Source: CAWGJC01 sp965276665 (GTDB taxonomy: Bacteria; Pseudomonadota; Alphaproteobacteria; Acetobacterales; Acetobacteraceae). Taken from it: 64,000 nucleotides of DNA. Both the position numbers and the translations under genes were made by a program. Location: contig OZ255620.1 of the NCBI GenBank assembly GCA_965276665.1, positions 2,542,001 to 2,606,000 of the forward strand, read 5' to 3'. Of the stretch, positions 55,138 to 64,000 are shown in pieces; position 1 is the stretch's first letter, and every line of letters begins with the position of its first letter. A model generated the notes under the pieces. That model made no database searches and was not told the DNA's origin. It saw nothing but the letters and a program-made list of their open reading frames with translations.

Positions 55138-56844
55138 ATGACAATGCCGCTCCGCCGGGGCGCGGGGCACCCGGTCCCGGCGCTCGCCTCCAGCGCCGCC
55201 GACCCGGCGGCCGATTCCGCGCGGCCCGGCAGCCATGCGCGCTGGGTGTCGCCGCTGATGCGGCGCATCCTGCTGGTCAACGCGCTGCCGCTCGCGCTGC
55301 TCGTCGTCGCCCTGCTCTATTTGAACCAGTATCAGAACGGGCTGCTGGAAGCGGAAGTCTCCTCGCTCCGCGAGCAGGCGCGCATCTATGCCGGCGCGCT
55401 CAGCGAAAGCGCGGTGCGCAACCCGGACAGCGACAACCCGCGCCTCGTCGCCGATCTCGCCCGGCCGCTGCTCCGCCGCCTCACCGAACCCACCCCCAAT
55501 GCGGACGCGAAGCTCTATGCGCCCGACGGCCAGGTGGTCGCCGACAGCCGCGTGCGCGAAGGCCAGGGGGGCGCCGTCACCATGGAGCCGCTGCCGCCCG
55601 CCGCCCCGCGCGGCCCCTTCCTCGGCAGCATCGGCGCGATCTACGACCAGGTGATGGCTTGGCTGCCGCACCGCCCCTCGGTCCGGGTGGTCGAGGTGCA
55701 TCCCGGGCCGGGCATCGACTGGCAGCCGGACGTCCGCGAAGAGCTCAGCATGAACGGCGCCAATCAGAGCCGGGAAATGCCCCCCTATATCCGCCGCACC
55801 GAGGACAACCGGCTGCTCGTCACCGTGGCCGAGCCGGTGCAGCGCAACCGCCACACCGTCGGCATCGTGCTGCTCACCCGCGACGCGCGGGAGGTGGATG
55901 ACAGCCTGCTGCAGGTGCGGGTCTCGATCCTCGGCCTGTTCGGGCTCGCGCTCGTGCTGACCGTCGCCCTCTCCTGGTACCTCTCGCTGACCATCGCCCG
56001 CCCGATCCTCCGCCTCGCCGACACCGCGGAAGCGATGCGCGAAGGCCGCGGCCGCACCGGCGCGGTGCCCCCGATCCTGCTCGCCCGCCGCGACGAGATC
56101 GGTGAGCTCGCCCATGCCATTGGCGAAAGCGCCGCCGCGCTCTGGGCGCGCATGGACGCGATCGAGCGCTTCGCCGCCGACGTCGCGCACGAGATCAAGA
56201 ACCCGCTCTCCTCCATCCGCAGCGCGATCGAGACCATCCGCCGCATCGACGACCCCGCCCAGCAGCGGCGCCTCCTCGCGATCATTGGCGACGACACCGC
56301 CCGCCTCGACCGCCTGATCAGCGACATCAGCGACGCCAGCCGGATCGACGCCGAGCTCTCCCGCGCGGTGACGGAGCCGGTCGACATCGCCCCCATCCTC
56401 GCCATCCTGGCGGAAATCCACGACGCGACCCGCGCCGACGGCGACCCCTACCTCACCGTCATCGCCCCCGAATCCGGCCTCACCGTCCAGGGCGTCGAGG
56501 ACCGCATCGTCCAGGTGCTGCGCAACCTGATCGCCAACGCGCGGAGCTTCAGCCCCACCAACGGCACCGTCACGCTCCACGCCCACGACACCGGAACCGC
56601 GATCGAAGTCGCGGTCGAGGATTCGGGCCCGGGCATCCCGGACGCCAAGCTCGAAAACATCTTCGACCGGTTCTACTCGGAACGCCCCGCCGGCGAACGC
56701 TACGGCCAACACTCCGGCCTCGGCCTCTCGATCAGCCGGCAAATCGTCGAAGCCCTGAAAGGCCGCATCGCCGCCGAAAACCGCCGCGACGAAACCGGCC
56801 ACACCACCGGCGCCCGATTCGTCGTCCGGCTGCCCAAGGCGTGA
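55138..56844 (+). CDS. chvG: ChvG-type sensor histidine kinase
   Basis: 568 residues. Cytoplasmic start, TM1 (RILLVNALPLALLVVALLYL), periplasmic domain about 80-275, TM2 (VSILGLFGLALVLTVALSWYL), HAMP, dimerisation/H-box AADVAHEIKNPLSSIRSAIE with phospho-His, and HATPase with NLIANARSF (N), VEDSGPGIPD (G1) and GLGLSI (G2). Partner of ChvI. The start lies 28 bases after chvI stop. Confidence 0.92.
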   Translation: MTMPLRRGAGHPVPALASSAADPAADSARPGSHARWVSPLMRRILLVNALPLALLVVALLYLNQYQNGLLEAEVSSLREQARIYAGALSESAVRNPDSDNPRLVADLARPLLRRLTEPTPNADAKLYAPDGQVVADSRVREGQGGAVTMEPLPPAAPRGPFLGSIGAIYDQVMAWLPHRPSVRVVEVHPGPGIDWQPDVREELSMNGANQSREMPPYIRRTEDNRLLVTVAEPVQRNRHTVGIVLLTRDAREVDDSLLQVRVSILGLFGLALVLTVALSWYLSLTIARPILRLADTAEAMREGRGRTGAVPPILLARRDEIGELAHAIGESAAALWARMDAIERFAADVAHEIKNPLSSIRSAIETIRRIDDPAQQRRLLAIIGDDTARLDRLISDISDASRIDAELSRAVTEPVDIAPILAILAEIHDATRADGDPYLTVIAPESGLTVQGVEDRIVQVLRNLIANARSFSPTNGTVTLHAHDTGTAIEVAVEDSGPGIPDAKLENIFDRFYSERPAGERYGQHSGLGLSISRQIVEALKGRIAAENRRDETGHTTGARFVVRLPKA

Positions 56845-56852
56845 AGGAAGTC

Positions 56853-57057
56853 CAGGGGCTCTGCCCCCATGCGTCACTTGGGACCCCGCTAAGGGCGGAC
56901 CCCTTAGAACCCGACTATGGCTGTTTGCGAAAAGGGTGGGCGACACGGTGTATCAAACACCTCGTTGCCCACCCTTTTCGCAAACAGCCGTAATGGATTC
57001 CAAAGGCTCGGCCTTTGGCGGGGGTCCAGGGGGCAGAGCCCCCTGGCCTTCCCTCAG
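56853..57057. repeat. R3 palindromic repeat, copy 2
   Basis: The core is a perfect 23-bp inverted repeat, 56919-56941 against 56967-56989, with a 25-base loop. Right flank and left flank match copy 1 almost exactly, but the centre of each arm (GCGAAAAGGG here, GGGGAGGGG in copy 1) differs, with the opposite arm changed to match. Sits between chvG and hprK. Confidence 0.85.
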
Positions 57058-57122
57058 GCCCAAGCCGCCCGGGGAAAGAACTGCTTCCCTTTCGCCACCG
57101 GCCGGACCACATTGCGGCCTCC

Positions 57123-57533
57123 ATGCAGATACATGCGAGCTGCGCCGCCCGGGACGATGCGGGCGTGCTGCTGCTGGGACCACCGGGTTCGGGGAAGTCC
57201 GACATGGTGCTTCGCTTGCTCGACCGCGGGTTCGCCCTGGTCGCCGATGACATTGTGGAGATCGAGGCCGGCATGGCCCGGTCGCCCGATAGGCTGTCCG
57301 GTCTGCTGGAGGTGCGAGGGCTCGGCATCATGCGCCTGCCGCACCGCGCGGCGGCGCGGCTGGCGCTTGCGGTGCGGCTCGGCGCGGGCGAGCGGCTGCC
57401 GGAGCCGGAGGCCGTGTTCGGCCTGCCGGCGGTTTCGATCGATCCGCGTTACGCCTCCGCGCCGGCCCGGGTCGGGCTGGCGCTCGATTGCGCGCTCGGC
57501 CGGGTGACGCAGCTCGTGGGGGCGTTCGCGTGA
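57123..57533 (+). CDS. hprK: HPr kinase/phosphorylase, short alphaproteobacterial form
   Basis: 136 residues. Walker A LGPPGSGKSDMVLRLLDRG, Asp/Asp in VADDIVEIE, and LLEVRGLGIMRLP correspond to the C-terminal catalytic domain; the N-terminal domain of Firmicute HprK is missing, as is usual in alphaproteobacteria. Phosphorylates HPr on Ser. Overlaps the rapZ GTG start (GTGA). Confidence 0.9.
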   Translation: MQIHASCAARDDAGVLLLGPPGSGKSDMVLRLLDRGFALVADDIVEIEAGMARSPDRLSGLLEVRGLGIMRLPHRAAARLALAVRLGAGERLPEPEAVFGLPAVSIDPRYASAPARVGLALDCALGRVTQLVGAFA

Positions 57534-58459
57534 GCCGTCGGGTCGTCGTCGTCACCGGGCTCTCGGGCGCGGGCAAATCCTCGGTGCTGCGGGCGCTCGA
57601 GGATGCCGGGTTCGAGGCGGTCGACAATCCGCCGCTCCGCCTGGTGGACGAGCTGGTGGCCCGCGGCGACGGGCCGCTGGCGATCGGGGTGGATGCCCGC
57701 ACCAGCGGGTTCGATGCCTCCTCCGTGCTCGAGATGCTCGGGCGGGTGCGCGCCGACCGGCGGGCGCCGGCTGAGCTCGTCTATGTCTCCGCCGAACCCG
57801 ACGTGCTGCTCCGCCGCTACACCGAGACGCGCCGCCGCCATCCGCTGGCGCCGCAGGGGCGCGTCGCGGACGGCATCGCCGCGGAACTCTCCCTCACGCG
57901 CACGCTGCGGGAGGCGGCCGATCTGGTGATCGACACCTCAGACACGCCCTTGCGTGCCCTGCGCCGGATGGTGGAGCAGCATTTCGCCCCACGCGGGGCC
58001 GAGGGGCTTGAGACCGGCCTGACCATATCCCTCATATCATTTGCTTTTCCGGCTGGATTGCCGCGCGAGGCCGACCTCGTCTTCGATGCCCGCTTCCTGC
58101 GGAACCCGCATTACGATCCGCTGCTCCGTCCGCTGACCGGGCTCGACCCCACGGTGGGCGCCTATGTCGAGACGGACCCGGATTGCGGTGGTTTTTTCCG
58201 GGCGATGACCACCTTGCTGGACCTTGTTCTGCCGCGCTTCGTCCAGGAAGGAAAAAAATATGCAACGATCGCGATCGGGTGTACAGGCGGGAAACACCGT
58301 TCTGTGTATTTGATCGAGAAACTCGCGGCTTATCTCGCCGCACCGGAAAGCGGCAATTGGCACATAACGCTCACGCATCGTGAACTTGGCCGCCAGGACA
58401 TGACCCGAACGCCATCGCCATCGCCTCTTATGTCTCCTGCTCAGGCGCAGGAGGCCTGA
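57530..58459 (+). CDS. rapZ: RNase adaptor / nucleotide-binding protein RapZ
   Basis: 309 residues, GTG start. Walker A VTGLSGAGKSSVLRALEDAGFEAVDNPP; the C-terminal domain includes FDARFLRNPHYDPLLRPLTGLD, FVQEGKKYATIAIGCTGGKHRSVYLIEKLA. In enterobacteria RapZ guides RNase E to GlmZ and binds GlcN6P; in alphaproteobacteria its role is less clear. The last 20 residues form a Pro/Ser extension. Confidence 0.92.
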   Translation: MSRRVVVVTGLSGAGKSSVLRALEDAGFEAVDNPPLRLVDELVARGDGPLAIGVDARTSGFDASSVLEMLGRVRADRRAPAELVYVSAEPDVLLRRYTETRRRHPLAPQGRVADGIAAELSLTRTLREAADLVIDTSDTPLRALRRMVEQHFAPRGAEGLETGLTISLISFAFPAGLPREADLVFDARFLRNPHYDPLLRPLTGLDPTVGAYVETDPDCGGFFRAMTTLLDLVLPRFVQEGKKYATIAIGCTGGKHRSVYLIEKLAAYLAAPESGNWHITLTHRELGRQDMTRTPSPSPLMSPAQAQEA

Positions 58460-58468
58460 TCCCCAACC

Positions 58469-58897
58469 ATGATCGGACTCGTTCTGGTGACGCACGGCCG
58501 CCTGGCCGACGAACTCCGCTCCGCGCTTGAGCATGTCGTCGGCTCGCAGCGGAACGTCGCGACCGTCTGCATCGGCCCCGATGACGACATGGAGAGCCGA
58601 AGGCGGGACATTCAGGCGTCGATCGCCGGGGTCGACCAGGGGGATGGCGTCGTTCTCCTCACCGACATGTTCGGTGGCACGCCCAGCAACCTGGCGATCT
58701 CGATGATGGGGCGCGGCGGGGTCGAGGTGATCGCGGGCGTCAACCTCCCGATGCTGGTCAAGCTCGCCAAGGTCCGCAGCAGCCGGACGCTGCGCGAATG
58801 CGTCGATTGCGCGGAGCAGGCCGGACGAAAATACATCGCCGCCGCGTCCCATGTCCTCCGCGATTGCGGGCCCAAACGCACCGGCACGTGCGGCTGA
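58469..58897 (+). CDS. PTS EIIA, mannose family
   Basis: 142 residues. Phospho-acceptor His9 in VLVTHGRLADEL, VVLLTDMFGGTPSNLAIS and VNLPMLVKLAKVR. No EIIB, EIIC or EIID gene is nearby, so it is part of a regulatory PTS rather than a sugar transporter. Confidence 0.9.
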   Translation: MIGLVLVTHGRLADELRSALEHVVGSQRNVATVCIGPDDDMESRRRDIQASIAGVDQGDGVVLLTDMFGGTPSNLAISMMGRGGVEVIAGVNLPMLVKLAKVRSSRTLRECVDCAEQAGRKYIAAASHVLRDCGPKRTGTCG

Positions 58898-58928
58898 GGG
58901 ACCGCCGGGGCGTTGCCCCGGGGCTGCG

Positions 58929-59213
58929 ATGATGAGCAGCGCGGTTGTCACGCGGGTGGTCAGCGTTCCGAACCGGCGGGGGCTGCACGCGCGGGCGGCG
59001 GCGAAATTCGTCGCGTTGGCGGAGAGATACGGTGCATCGGTGGAGGTGGTTCGTGATGGGCAGGCGGTTTCGGCGCTGTCGATCATGGGGTTGATGATGC
59101 TGGGAGCTGGCCAGGGTTCGACGCTTGAGTTGCGGGCCGAAGGCTGGGACGCGAAGGAGGCTCTGGATGCGCTCGCCGCGCTCATTGAAGCCGGCTTCGA
59201 TGAGCAGGACTGA
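58929..59213 (+). CDS. ptsH: HPr phosphocarrier
   Basis: 94 residues (an ATG three bases on is equivalent). Active His20 in PNRRGLHARAAAKFVALA; Ser51 in ALSIMGLMMLGAGQG is the HprK target site. Relays phosphate from EI to EIIA. Overlaps the ptsI start by 14 bases. Confidence 0.92.
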   Translation: MMSSAVVTRVVSVPNRRGLHARAAAKFVALAERYGASVEVVRDGQAVSALSIMGLMMLGAGQGSTLELRAEGWDAKEALDALAALIEAGFDEQD

Positions 59214-60993
59214 GTCCGAGCAGCGTCTCCACGGCATTCCCGCCTCGCCAGGCGTCGCGATCGGCACGGTGTTCGGCGTGACCGAGCCGCAGACCAAGGT
59301 CGTGCGGAGCAAGGTCCACGCCTCCGACATCGAGGGGGAAGTGGCGCGGCTCGACACCGCGATCCAGCAATCCCGCAAGCAGCTGCTCAAGCTGCGCGCG
59401 CGGCTGTCGGTGCTGCCGGATGCGGCGCGCGGCGAGATCGCCCCGCTGCTCGACGCCTACACGCAGATGCTGGGGCCCTCGCGGCTGGTTCGCGAGAGCC
59501 AGCGGCGGATCCGCGAGACGCTGGTCTCCGCCGAGACCGCGGTCTGGGACGAGGCCGAGGCGATCGGCGACCGGCTGCTCGCGATGCCGACCGACGACCG
59601 GGGCGGGCAGGAGCGCCGGGCCGAGGAAATCCACGAGATCGCCCGCCGGCTGGTCCGCAACCTGACCCGCGCGCCGTTCCGCAGTTTCGCCGGCCTGCCG
59701 GAAGGGGCGATCCTGCTCGCCGAGGCGCTGCGCCCCGCCGATGCGGCGCTGCTCGACCCCTCCCGCATTGCCGGGGTCGCGACCGAGGAAGGCGGCGCGG
59801 ACGGCCACACCGCCATCATGCTCCGCGCGCTCGGCCTGCCGGCGGTGCTCGGCGTGCATGGTCTGGCGGCCGCGATGCGCGTGGGGGATGTCGCGGCGCT
59901 CGACGGCACCACCGGCATCGTGGTGGTCAACCCCTCGGCGACCACGCTCGCCGCGGCACGGCAATCCGTCACGGCCTTCGCGCGCGAGCGGGCGCAGCTC
60001 TCTCGCCTGCGCCGCCTGCCCGCAATCACCCCCTGCGGCACCACGATCTCGCTGCAGGCCAATCTGGAACTGCCGGCCGAGCTGCCGCTGATCGCGCAGT
60101 CAGGCGCCGCCGGGATCGGCCTGTTGCGCAGCGAGTTCCTGTTCATGAACCGCGAGCTGGTGCCGGACGAGGACGATCAGGTCGCCGTCTATCGCAGCGT
60201 GGTGGAGGCGATGGCGGGCGATCCTGTCACCATCCGCGTGCTCGACTGGGGCGGCGAGAAGGAGATCGAGGCGCTGGAGGGTGCCGGCATCGTGCCCGAG
60301 GTGGCGGACGCCAACCCGGCGCTGACGCTGCGCGGCATCCGCCTGCTGCTGCGCTGCCCGGCCCTGTTCGAGACGCAGCTCGCCGCGATTCTCCGGGCCG
60401 CGACGGCCGGCCCGGTGCGGGTCCTGCTGCCGATGGTGACGCAGCTTGCCGAGGTGCGGGCCGCGCGCGCCACCTACGAGCGCGTGGCGTCGGAACTCCG
60501 GTTCCGCGGCGAGCGCCTGCCCGACCCGCTGCCGCCGCTCGGCATCATGATCGAGACGCCCGGGGCGGCGCTGTCGGCCGATGCGCTGGCCCGGGAGACG
60601 GATTTCTTCGCCATCGGGACCAACGATCTCGCGATGTATGCGCTGGCGGTCGACCGCGCCGAAAGCGAGGTCGCGCATCTCTACGACCCGCTGCACCCCG
60701 CGGTGCTTCGCCTCGTGCAATTCGCCGTCGAAGCGGGCCGCCGGTTCGCCATCCCGGTCTCGGTCTGCGGCGAGATGGCCGGCAATTCTCGATTGACCCC
60801 GCTTCTGCTCGGGCTGGGGCTGCGCAGCTTCAGCATGAACGCCTCCGCCGTGCCGCGCGTGAAGCAGGCGGTCCGTGGGCTCGAGATCGCCGCCTGCACC
60901 GAATTCGCCAACCAGGTCATGGAGCAGGCCGACCCAGCCATCACGCACGAGATGGTGTCGGCGTTCTCCAGCAAGTCGCCGCATAAGATGTGA
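59200..60993 (+). CDS. ptsI: PTS enzyme I
   Basis: 597 residues. Phospho-His203 in EEGGADGHTAIMLRAL (usual GG-x-x-SH; here the residue before His is Gly), PEP-binding LLRSEFLFMN, RVLDWGGEKE and ETDFFAIGTNDLAMYALAVDR, catalytic Cys in SVCGEMAGN. Completes the phosphorelay ChvI-ChvG-HprK-RapZ-EIIA-HPr-EI cluster characteristic of alphaproteobacteria. Confidence 0.92.
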   Translation: MSRTESEQRLHGIPASPGVAIGTVFGVTEPQTKVVRSKVHASDIEGEVARLDTAIQQSRKQLLKLRARLSVLPDAARGEIAPLLDAYTQMLGPSRLVRESQRRIRETLVSAETAVWDEAEAIGDRLLAMPTDDRGGQERRAEEIHEIARRLVRNLTRAPFRSFAGLPEGAILLAEALRPADAALLDPSRIAGVATEEGGADGHTAIMLRALGLPAVLGVHGLAAAMRVGDVAALDGTTGIVVVNPSATTLAAARQSVTAFARERAQLSRLRRLPAITPCGTTISLQANLELPAELPLIAQSGAAGIGLLRSEFLFMNRELVPDEDDQVAVYRSVVEAMAGDPVTIRVLDWGGEKEIEALEGAGIVPEVADANPALTLRGIRLLLRCPALFETQLAAILRAATAGPVRVLLPMVTQLAEVRAARATYERVASELRFRGERLPDPLPPLGIMIETPGAALSADALARETDFFAIGTNDLAMYALAVDRAESEVAHLYDPLHPAVLRLVQFAVEAGRRFAIPVSVCGEMAGNSRLTPLLLGLGLRSFSMNASAVPRVKQAVRGLEIAACTEFANQVMEQADPAITHEMVSAFSSKSPHKM

Positions 60994-61127
60994 CGGCGAA
61001 ACGTTTCGGGTCGTCCTGCGATTTGTGGCGTATCGAAACGAAATCGCGGGCCGTCTATTTGCGGCGGCGGGAGCTCCGGGCCGACGACCGCGAGGCGCGA
61101 CGGATGATCACCGCGGGCCGGCTGACG

Positions 61128-61160
61128 AAAAAACGCCGGGCGCGAACGCCCGGCGTTTTT
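61128..61160. terminator. Bidirectional intrinsic terminator
   Basis: aaacgccgggcg-CGAA-cgcccggcgttt with A and T runs on either side, between the converging ptsI and secreted-protein genes. The rest of the 60994-61201 gap shows no gene. Confidence 0.9.
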
Positions 61161-61201
61161 CCTCGCGACTTACCGCTGACATCGCCCAGCGGCGGCTGGT
61201 C

Positions 61202-61519
61202 TCACCAATAGCGCCAGCGGCCTCCCGCCCAGCGTCGATGCCAATACCGCCCCCCGTAAGGAGGAACGCCGATCACCACGCCCGGCCGGTATCCCGGCCG
61301 GTATCCATATCCCGGCCGCGGGCCGGGATAGCCGGGACGCCAGTAGCGGCGCCCGCCGACCCACGCCCAATAGGCTTTCTGAATGGCCGGGTTGGCCGGC
61401 GCGGCGACGGTCAGCGACGGGGCCGCCGCCATCGGGCTCGCCACCGCAGCCTTCGCCGGGCTCCAAAAGCCACCCATCACACACGCCAGCACGGCCAGGA
61501 TGGCCAGCTTGCTTCGCAT
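61202..61519 (-). CDS. Small secreted Gly/Tyr/Arg/Trp-rich protein
   Basis: 105 residues from MRSKLAILAVLACVMGGFWSPA, preceded by GAGGAGGA. After the signal peptide (cut near AKA) a helical part precedes GGRRYWRPGYPGPRPGYGYRPGYRPG and GGRYWHRRWAGGRWRYW. Basic, aromatic C-terminus; probably periplasmic or cell-surface. No family name. Confidence 0.65.
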   Translation of the reverse strand: MRSKLAILAVLACVMGGFWSPAKAAVASPMAAAPSLTVAAPANPAIQKAYWAWVGGRRYWRPGYPGPRPGYGYRPGYRPGVVIGVPPYGGRYWHRRWAGGRWRYW

Positions 61520-61632
61520 CCGAATCCTCCTCACTTCTCCATCAGTCCCGAACATACGCGTCATCCCGGGCAATAACATGGCATCTGGAAGGCCATTCTG
61601 CGGCTGAACGCGCCAAGCCGCCTTTGGTGCCC

Positions 61633-61758
61633 TGGAGCATTGTCAGTTAGTCCGGCGGCGGCCTCGCCCCCGCCCTGCCTTCCGACGAAAGTATACGACC
61701 GCTGGGGGCCGGATGGGCGAGGGCCGGCGCCGACTCCACCGAAGGTGAAGATGCTCTA
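61633..61758. repeat. R1 palindromic repeat, copy E (reverse)
   Basis: Inverted relative to copies A-D, ends gaaggtgaagatgctcta. Centre reads cggtcgtatactttcgtcgg on the other strand. Lies outside the prophage, in front of the antiporter gene stop, so R1 is not phage-specific. Confidence 0.82.
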
Positions 61759-61774
61759 GGAACGCCAATCCTCA

Positions 61775-63001
61775 TCACGCAGCGTTGCTCCGGCCGCCAG
61801 GCAAGACGCTCGCGCCCGCGGCGCCGAATCCCAGCATCTGGGCGACCAGCCGGATGGTCCATCCCTGAACGATGAGCGAGGCGATGACCACCACGAACAC
61901 GGTGCCGAACAGATCCCGCCCCCGGTCGGGGTTTTGCAGCACGACGGCGATGGCGAGATAGATCGGCACCGCGCCGCGCAGTCCGACCCAAGCGGCGAAA
62001 CCGATCTCGCGCGCCGGCAGGCGGAATGGCGCGAGGCAGGCGATCACCGCGGCCGGGCGCGCCACGACGATCAGCACCAGCGTGACCACCAGGCCGCCCG
62101 GGATGAGCGGCAACAGATCATGCGGCGTCACCAGCAGCCCGAGCATGAGAAAAAGCGCGATCTGCGCCAGCCCGGCCATCGCGCCGAAGAAATGCTCGAC
62201 CGCCGCGCGCGTCTCGTGACGCCCCGCGCCTGCCACCACCCCCGCCAGATAGACCGCGAGGAACCCGCTCGTGCCCGCGCGCTGCGCCGCCCCGAACAGC
62301 AGCATCGCCGCGCACAAGGCAAGCACCGGGGCGAACGTCGCATCCGCATCCCCCCGCAACCGCCGCAACAGCGCCACCATCACCCAGCCGCCGGCCAGGC
62401 CGATCGCGCCGCCACCCAGCATCTCGCGCGCGAAGAACAGCGCCGCCTGCCGCAGCGCGACGCCGTGGTGCAGGGACACGACTTCCATCAGCAGCAGCAC
62501 GAGAAAGATCGACATCGGATCGTTGAGGCCGGATTCCACCTCGAGCACCGCCATCAGCCGCTCCGGCACCGCCACCCGGGCGGTGCGCAGCACCGAGGCG
62601 ACCGCCGCCGCATCCGTCGGCGCCACCGTGGCACCCAGCAGCAGCCCGAGCGCCAGCGGCAGGCCGCCGATCCAGGACGCCGCCAGCCCGGTGATCGCCG
62701 CCGTCGCCAGCACGCCGACCGTCGCGAGCGCCAGCGCCGGCTTCCACCCCGCGCGGAGGACCGGAACCGTCGTCTTCAACCCGCCCTCGAACAGGATTAT
62801 CCCGAGCGCCAGGCTGCCGATCAGATAGGCGGACCCGAAATTGCTGTACGCCAGCCCGAACCCGTCCTCGCCCGCCACCATCCCGAGCGCCAGAAACACC
62901 AGGAGCAAGGGCGCGCCGAACCGATGCGACACCAGCCCGGCCAGAATCGCCACCACGCCGAGCGCGCCGCCGAGCAGGATGAGGTCGTCGGCGCCGCTCA
63001 T
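61775..63001 (-). CDS. NhaP-type cation/proton antiporter
   Basis: 408 residues, about 12 transmembrane helices, CPA1/NhaP2 type. ILFEGGLKTTVP, VAPTDAAAVASVLRTARV, LEVESGLNDPMSIFLVLLL (ND pair for ion binding) and VGLRGAVPIYLAIAV. Ends soon after the transport domain; the C-terminal regulatory TrkA-type part of NhaP2 is missing. Confidence 0.85.
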   Translation of the reverse strand: MSGADDLILLGGALGVVAILAGLVSHRFGAPLLLVFLALGMVAGEDGFGLAYSNFGSAYLIGSLALGIILFEGGLKTTVPVLRAGWKPALALATVGVLATAAITGLAASWIGGLPLALGLLLGATVAPTDAAAVASVLRTARVAVPERLMAVLEVESGLNDPMSIFLVLLLMEVVSLHHGVALRQAALFFAREMLGGGAIGLAGGWVMVALLRRLRGDADATFAPVLALCAAMLLFGAAQRAGTSGFLAVYLAGVVAGAGRHETRAAVEHFFGAMAGLAQIALFLMLGLLVTPHDLLPLIPGGLVVTLVLIVVARPAAVIACLAPFRLPAREIGFAAWVGLRGAVPIYLAIAVVLQNPDRGRDLFGTVFVVVIASLIVQGWTIRLVAQMLGFGAAGASVLPGGRSNAA

Positions 63002-63044
63002 GGATGTGTCCGGTCAGACGTGAAGCACGGCCGCGGACGCGCGC

Positions 63045-63767
63045 TCAATACATGTGCTGGCCGCCATTGATCGAGAGCGTCGAGCCGGTGACGAAATCCG
63101 CGTCATCCGCGGTCAGGAACAGCACGCCGCGCGCGATGTCCTCCGCATGGCCGAGCCGTCCGACCGGGATCCGCGCCACGATCTTCTGCAGCACATCCGC
63201 CGGCACCGCACGCACCATGTCGGTGTCCACATAGCCGGGCGCGATCGCGTTCACCGTGATGCCGAACCGCGCGCCCTCCTGCGCCAGCGCCTTGGTGAAG
63301 CCGTGAATGCCGGATTTCGCCGCGGCGTAATTCACCTGCCCATACTGCCCGGCCTGCCCGTTGATGCTGCCGATATTCACCACCCGCCCGAACCGCGCCT
63401 GCCGCATGCCGTCGAACGTCAGCTTGCAGAGGTTGAAGCAGGAGCCGAGATTGGTGTCGATCACCGCATCCCACATGTCCCGATCCATCCGCGCCATCGT
63501 CGCGTCCCGGGTGATGCCGGCATTGTTGACGAGAATCTCGACCGCGCCGTGCGCACCGGCAATCTCCCGCACCGCCACCGTGCAGGCGGCGAGATCCCCG
63601 GCATCGAACCGCATCACCGCAATGCCGGTCTCCTTGGCGAACGCCGCCGCCGCCGCATCATTCCCGGCATAGCTCGCAACCACAACCCGCCCGGCCCCCT
63701 GCAACGCCCGGCTGATCGCAGCGCCGATGCCGCGCGTGCCGCCGGTAACCAACGCAACCCGAGCCAT
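63045..63767 (-). CDS. phaB: Acetoacetyl-CoA reductase
   Basis: 240 residues, short-chain dehydrogenase. NAD(P) loop TGGTRGIGAAIS, NNAGITRD, Ser in NIGSINGQAGQYG and Tyr/Lys in VNYAAAKSGIHGF. The PhaB-specific stretch MARMDRDMWDAVIDTNLGSCFNLCK supports acetoacetyl-CoA over other substrates. Makes (R)-3-hydroxybutyryl-CoA for PHB. GGGAGG upstream of the ATG. Confidence 0.9.
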   Translation of the reverse strand: MARVALVTGGTRGIGAAISRALQGAGRVVVASYAGNDAAAAAFAKETGIAVMRFDAGDLAACTVAVREIAGAHGAVEILVNNAGITRDATMARMDRDMWDAVIDTNLGSCFNLCKLTFDGMRQARFGRVVNIGSINGQAGQYGQVNYAAAKSGIHGFTKALAQEGARFGITVNAIAPGYVDTDMVRAVPADVLQKIVARIPVGRLGHAEDIARGVLFLTADDADFVTGSTLSINGGQHMY

Positions 63768-63857
63768 GCCGCGCCTCCCTGTGTTTCCCACAATGCTAGA
63801 GCAACGCGGAAGGGGTGGGCAGGGTCAATACGGCCAGGGCCAGAAAGGCCAGGTTCG

Positions 63858-63922
63858 GCAAGGCCGGGGCGCTGCCCCTGGACCCCGCCAAGGCAGTCGC
63901 CCTTAGAACCCGATACGATGCC
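63858..63922. repeat. Partial R3-like repeat
   Basis: Left-arm type sequence ggccggggcgctgcccc, ggaccccgccaagg and cccttagaacccgat resembles R3 left flanks; the core and right flank differ or are absent. The remainder to the window end shows no gene. Confidence 0.6.
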
Positions 63923-64000
63923 AGCGTGAGACTGGCGGAGCCTGATGTGATCAGGTGTTTGATTGCGCTTCGCGCGACGTGCCAGCGGGTTTTCAGGGGC

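Noticed and set aside
60990..61211. Short plus-strand open frame after ptsI
   Set aside because: Runs through the intrinsic terminator, has no ribosome site and no recognisable protein features.

Overview
The window is high-GC DNA from an alphaproteobacterium, most likely a member of the Acetobacteraceae. The evidence is a pentose-phosphate gene cluster with a fused transaldolase-phosphoglucose isomerase, a permease-less regulatory PTS set next to a ChvI/ChvG-type two-component system, and a PhaB-type acetoacetyl-CoA reductase. No rRNA, tRNA, CRISPR array or integrase gene was seen. The taxonomic call is inference from gene content.

Region 1 (1-17640) is host chromosome: the end of a porin; a repeat-rich secreted protein with a lipoprotein; a thioredoxin-like/CcdA pair; a seven-gene minus-strand operon (tkt, tal-pgi, zwf, HAD phosphatase, pgl, rpiA, gntK) covering oxidative and non-oxidative pentose phosphate steps plus gluconate entry; an aldo/keto reductase; a ferredoxin; an M24 peptidase; a CsbD-like protein; an MFS exporter; and a chloramphenicol-phosphotransferase-like kinase.

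Region 2 (17791-53389) is a prophage-like element. An early module (17791-21416) has an XRE repressor, divergent operators, small HTH proteins and a RepA-like ATPase. About 4 kb of host-like genes follow (TauE/SafE permease, small secreted proteins). The late module (25670-53389) then encodes terminase, portal, scaffold, major capsid, connectors, a contractile tail (sheath, tube, frameshifted chaperone, very short low-complexity tape measure, baseplate hub/V/W/J/I), three fibre or spike proteins, and a lysis cassette. Non-structural cargo sits between structural genes: a Panacea-domain antitoxin with a small membrane protein, an antisense gene beside the capsid gene, a pentapeptide-repeat protein, and a stand-alone membrane domain resembling the ethylene-receptor sensor but lacking its copper ligands.

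Region 3 (53538-64000) is host chromosome again: a HugZ-like protein, ChvI/ChvG, short HprK, RapZ, EIIA-Man, HPr, EI, a small secreted protein, a cation/proton antiporter and PhaB.

Four families of intergenic palindromic repeat run across host and prophage. R1 (about 125 bp, five copies) and R2 (about 143 bp, three copies plus a fragment) both begin TAGAG, and often provide the stop codon of the upstream gene. R3 (about 200 bp, two copies plus a partial) keeps a perfect hairpin although the arm sequence differs between copies. R4 has one copy. No stretch longer than 300 bases lacks a gene; the longer gaps hold these repeats.
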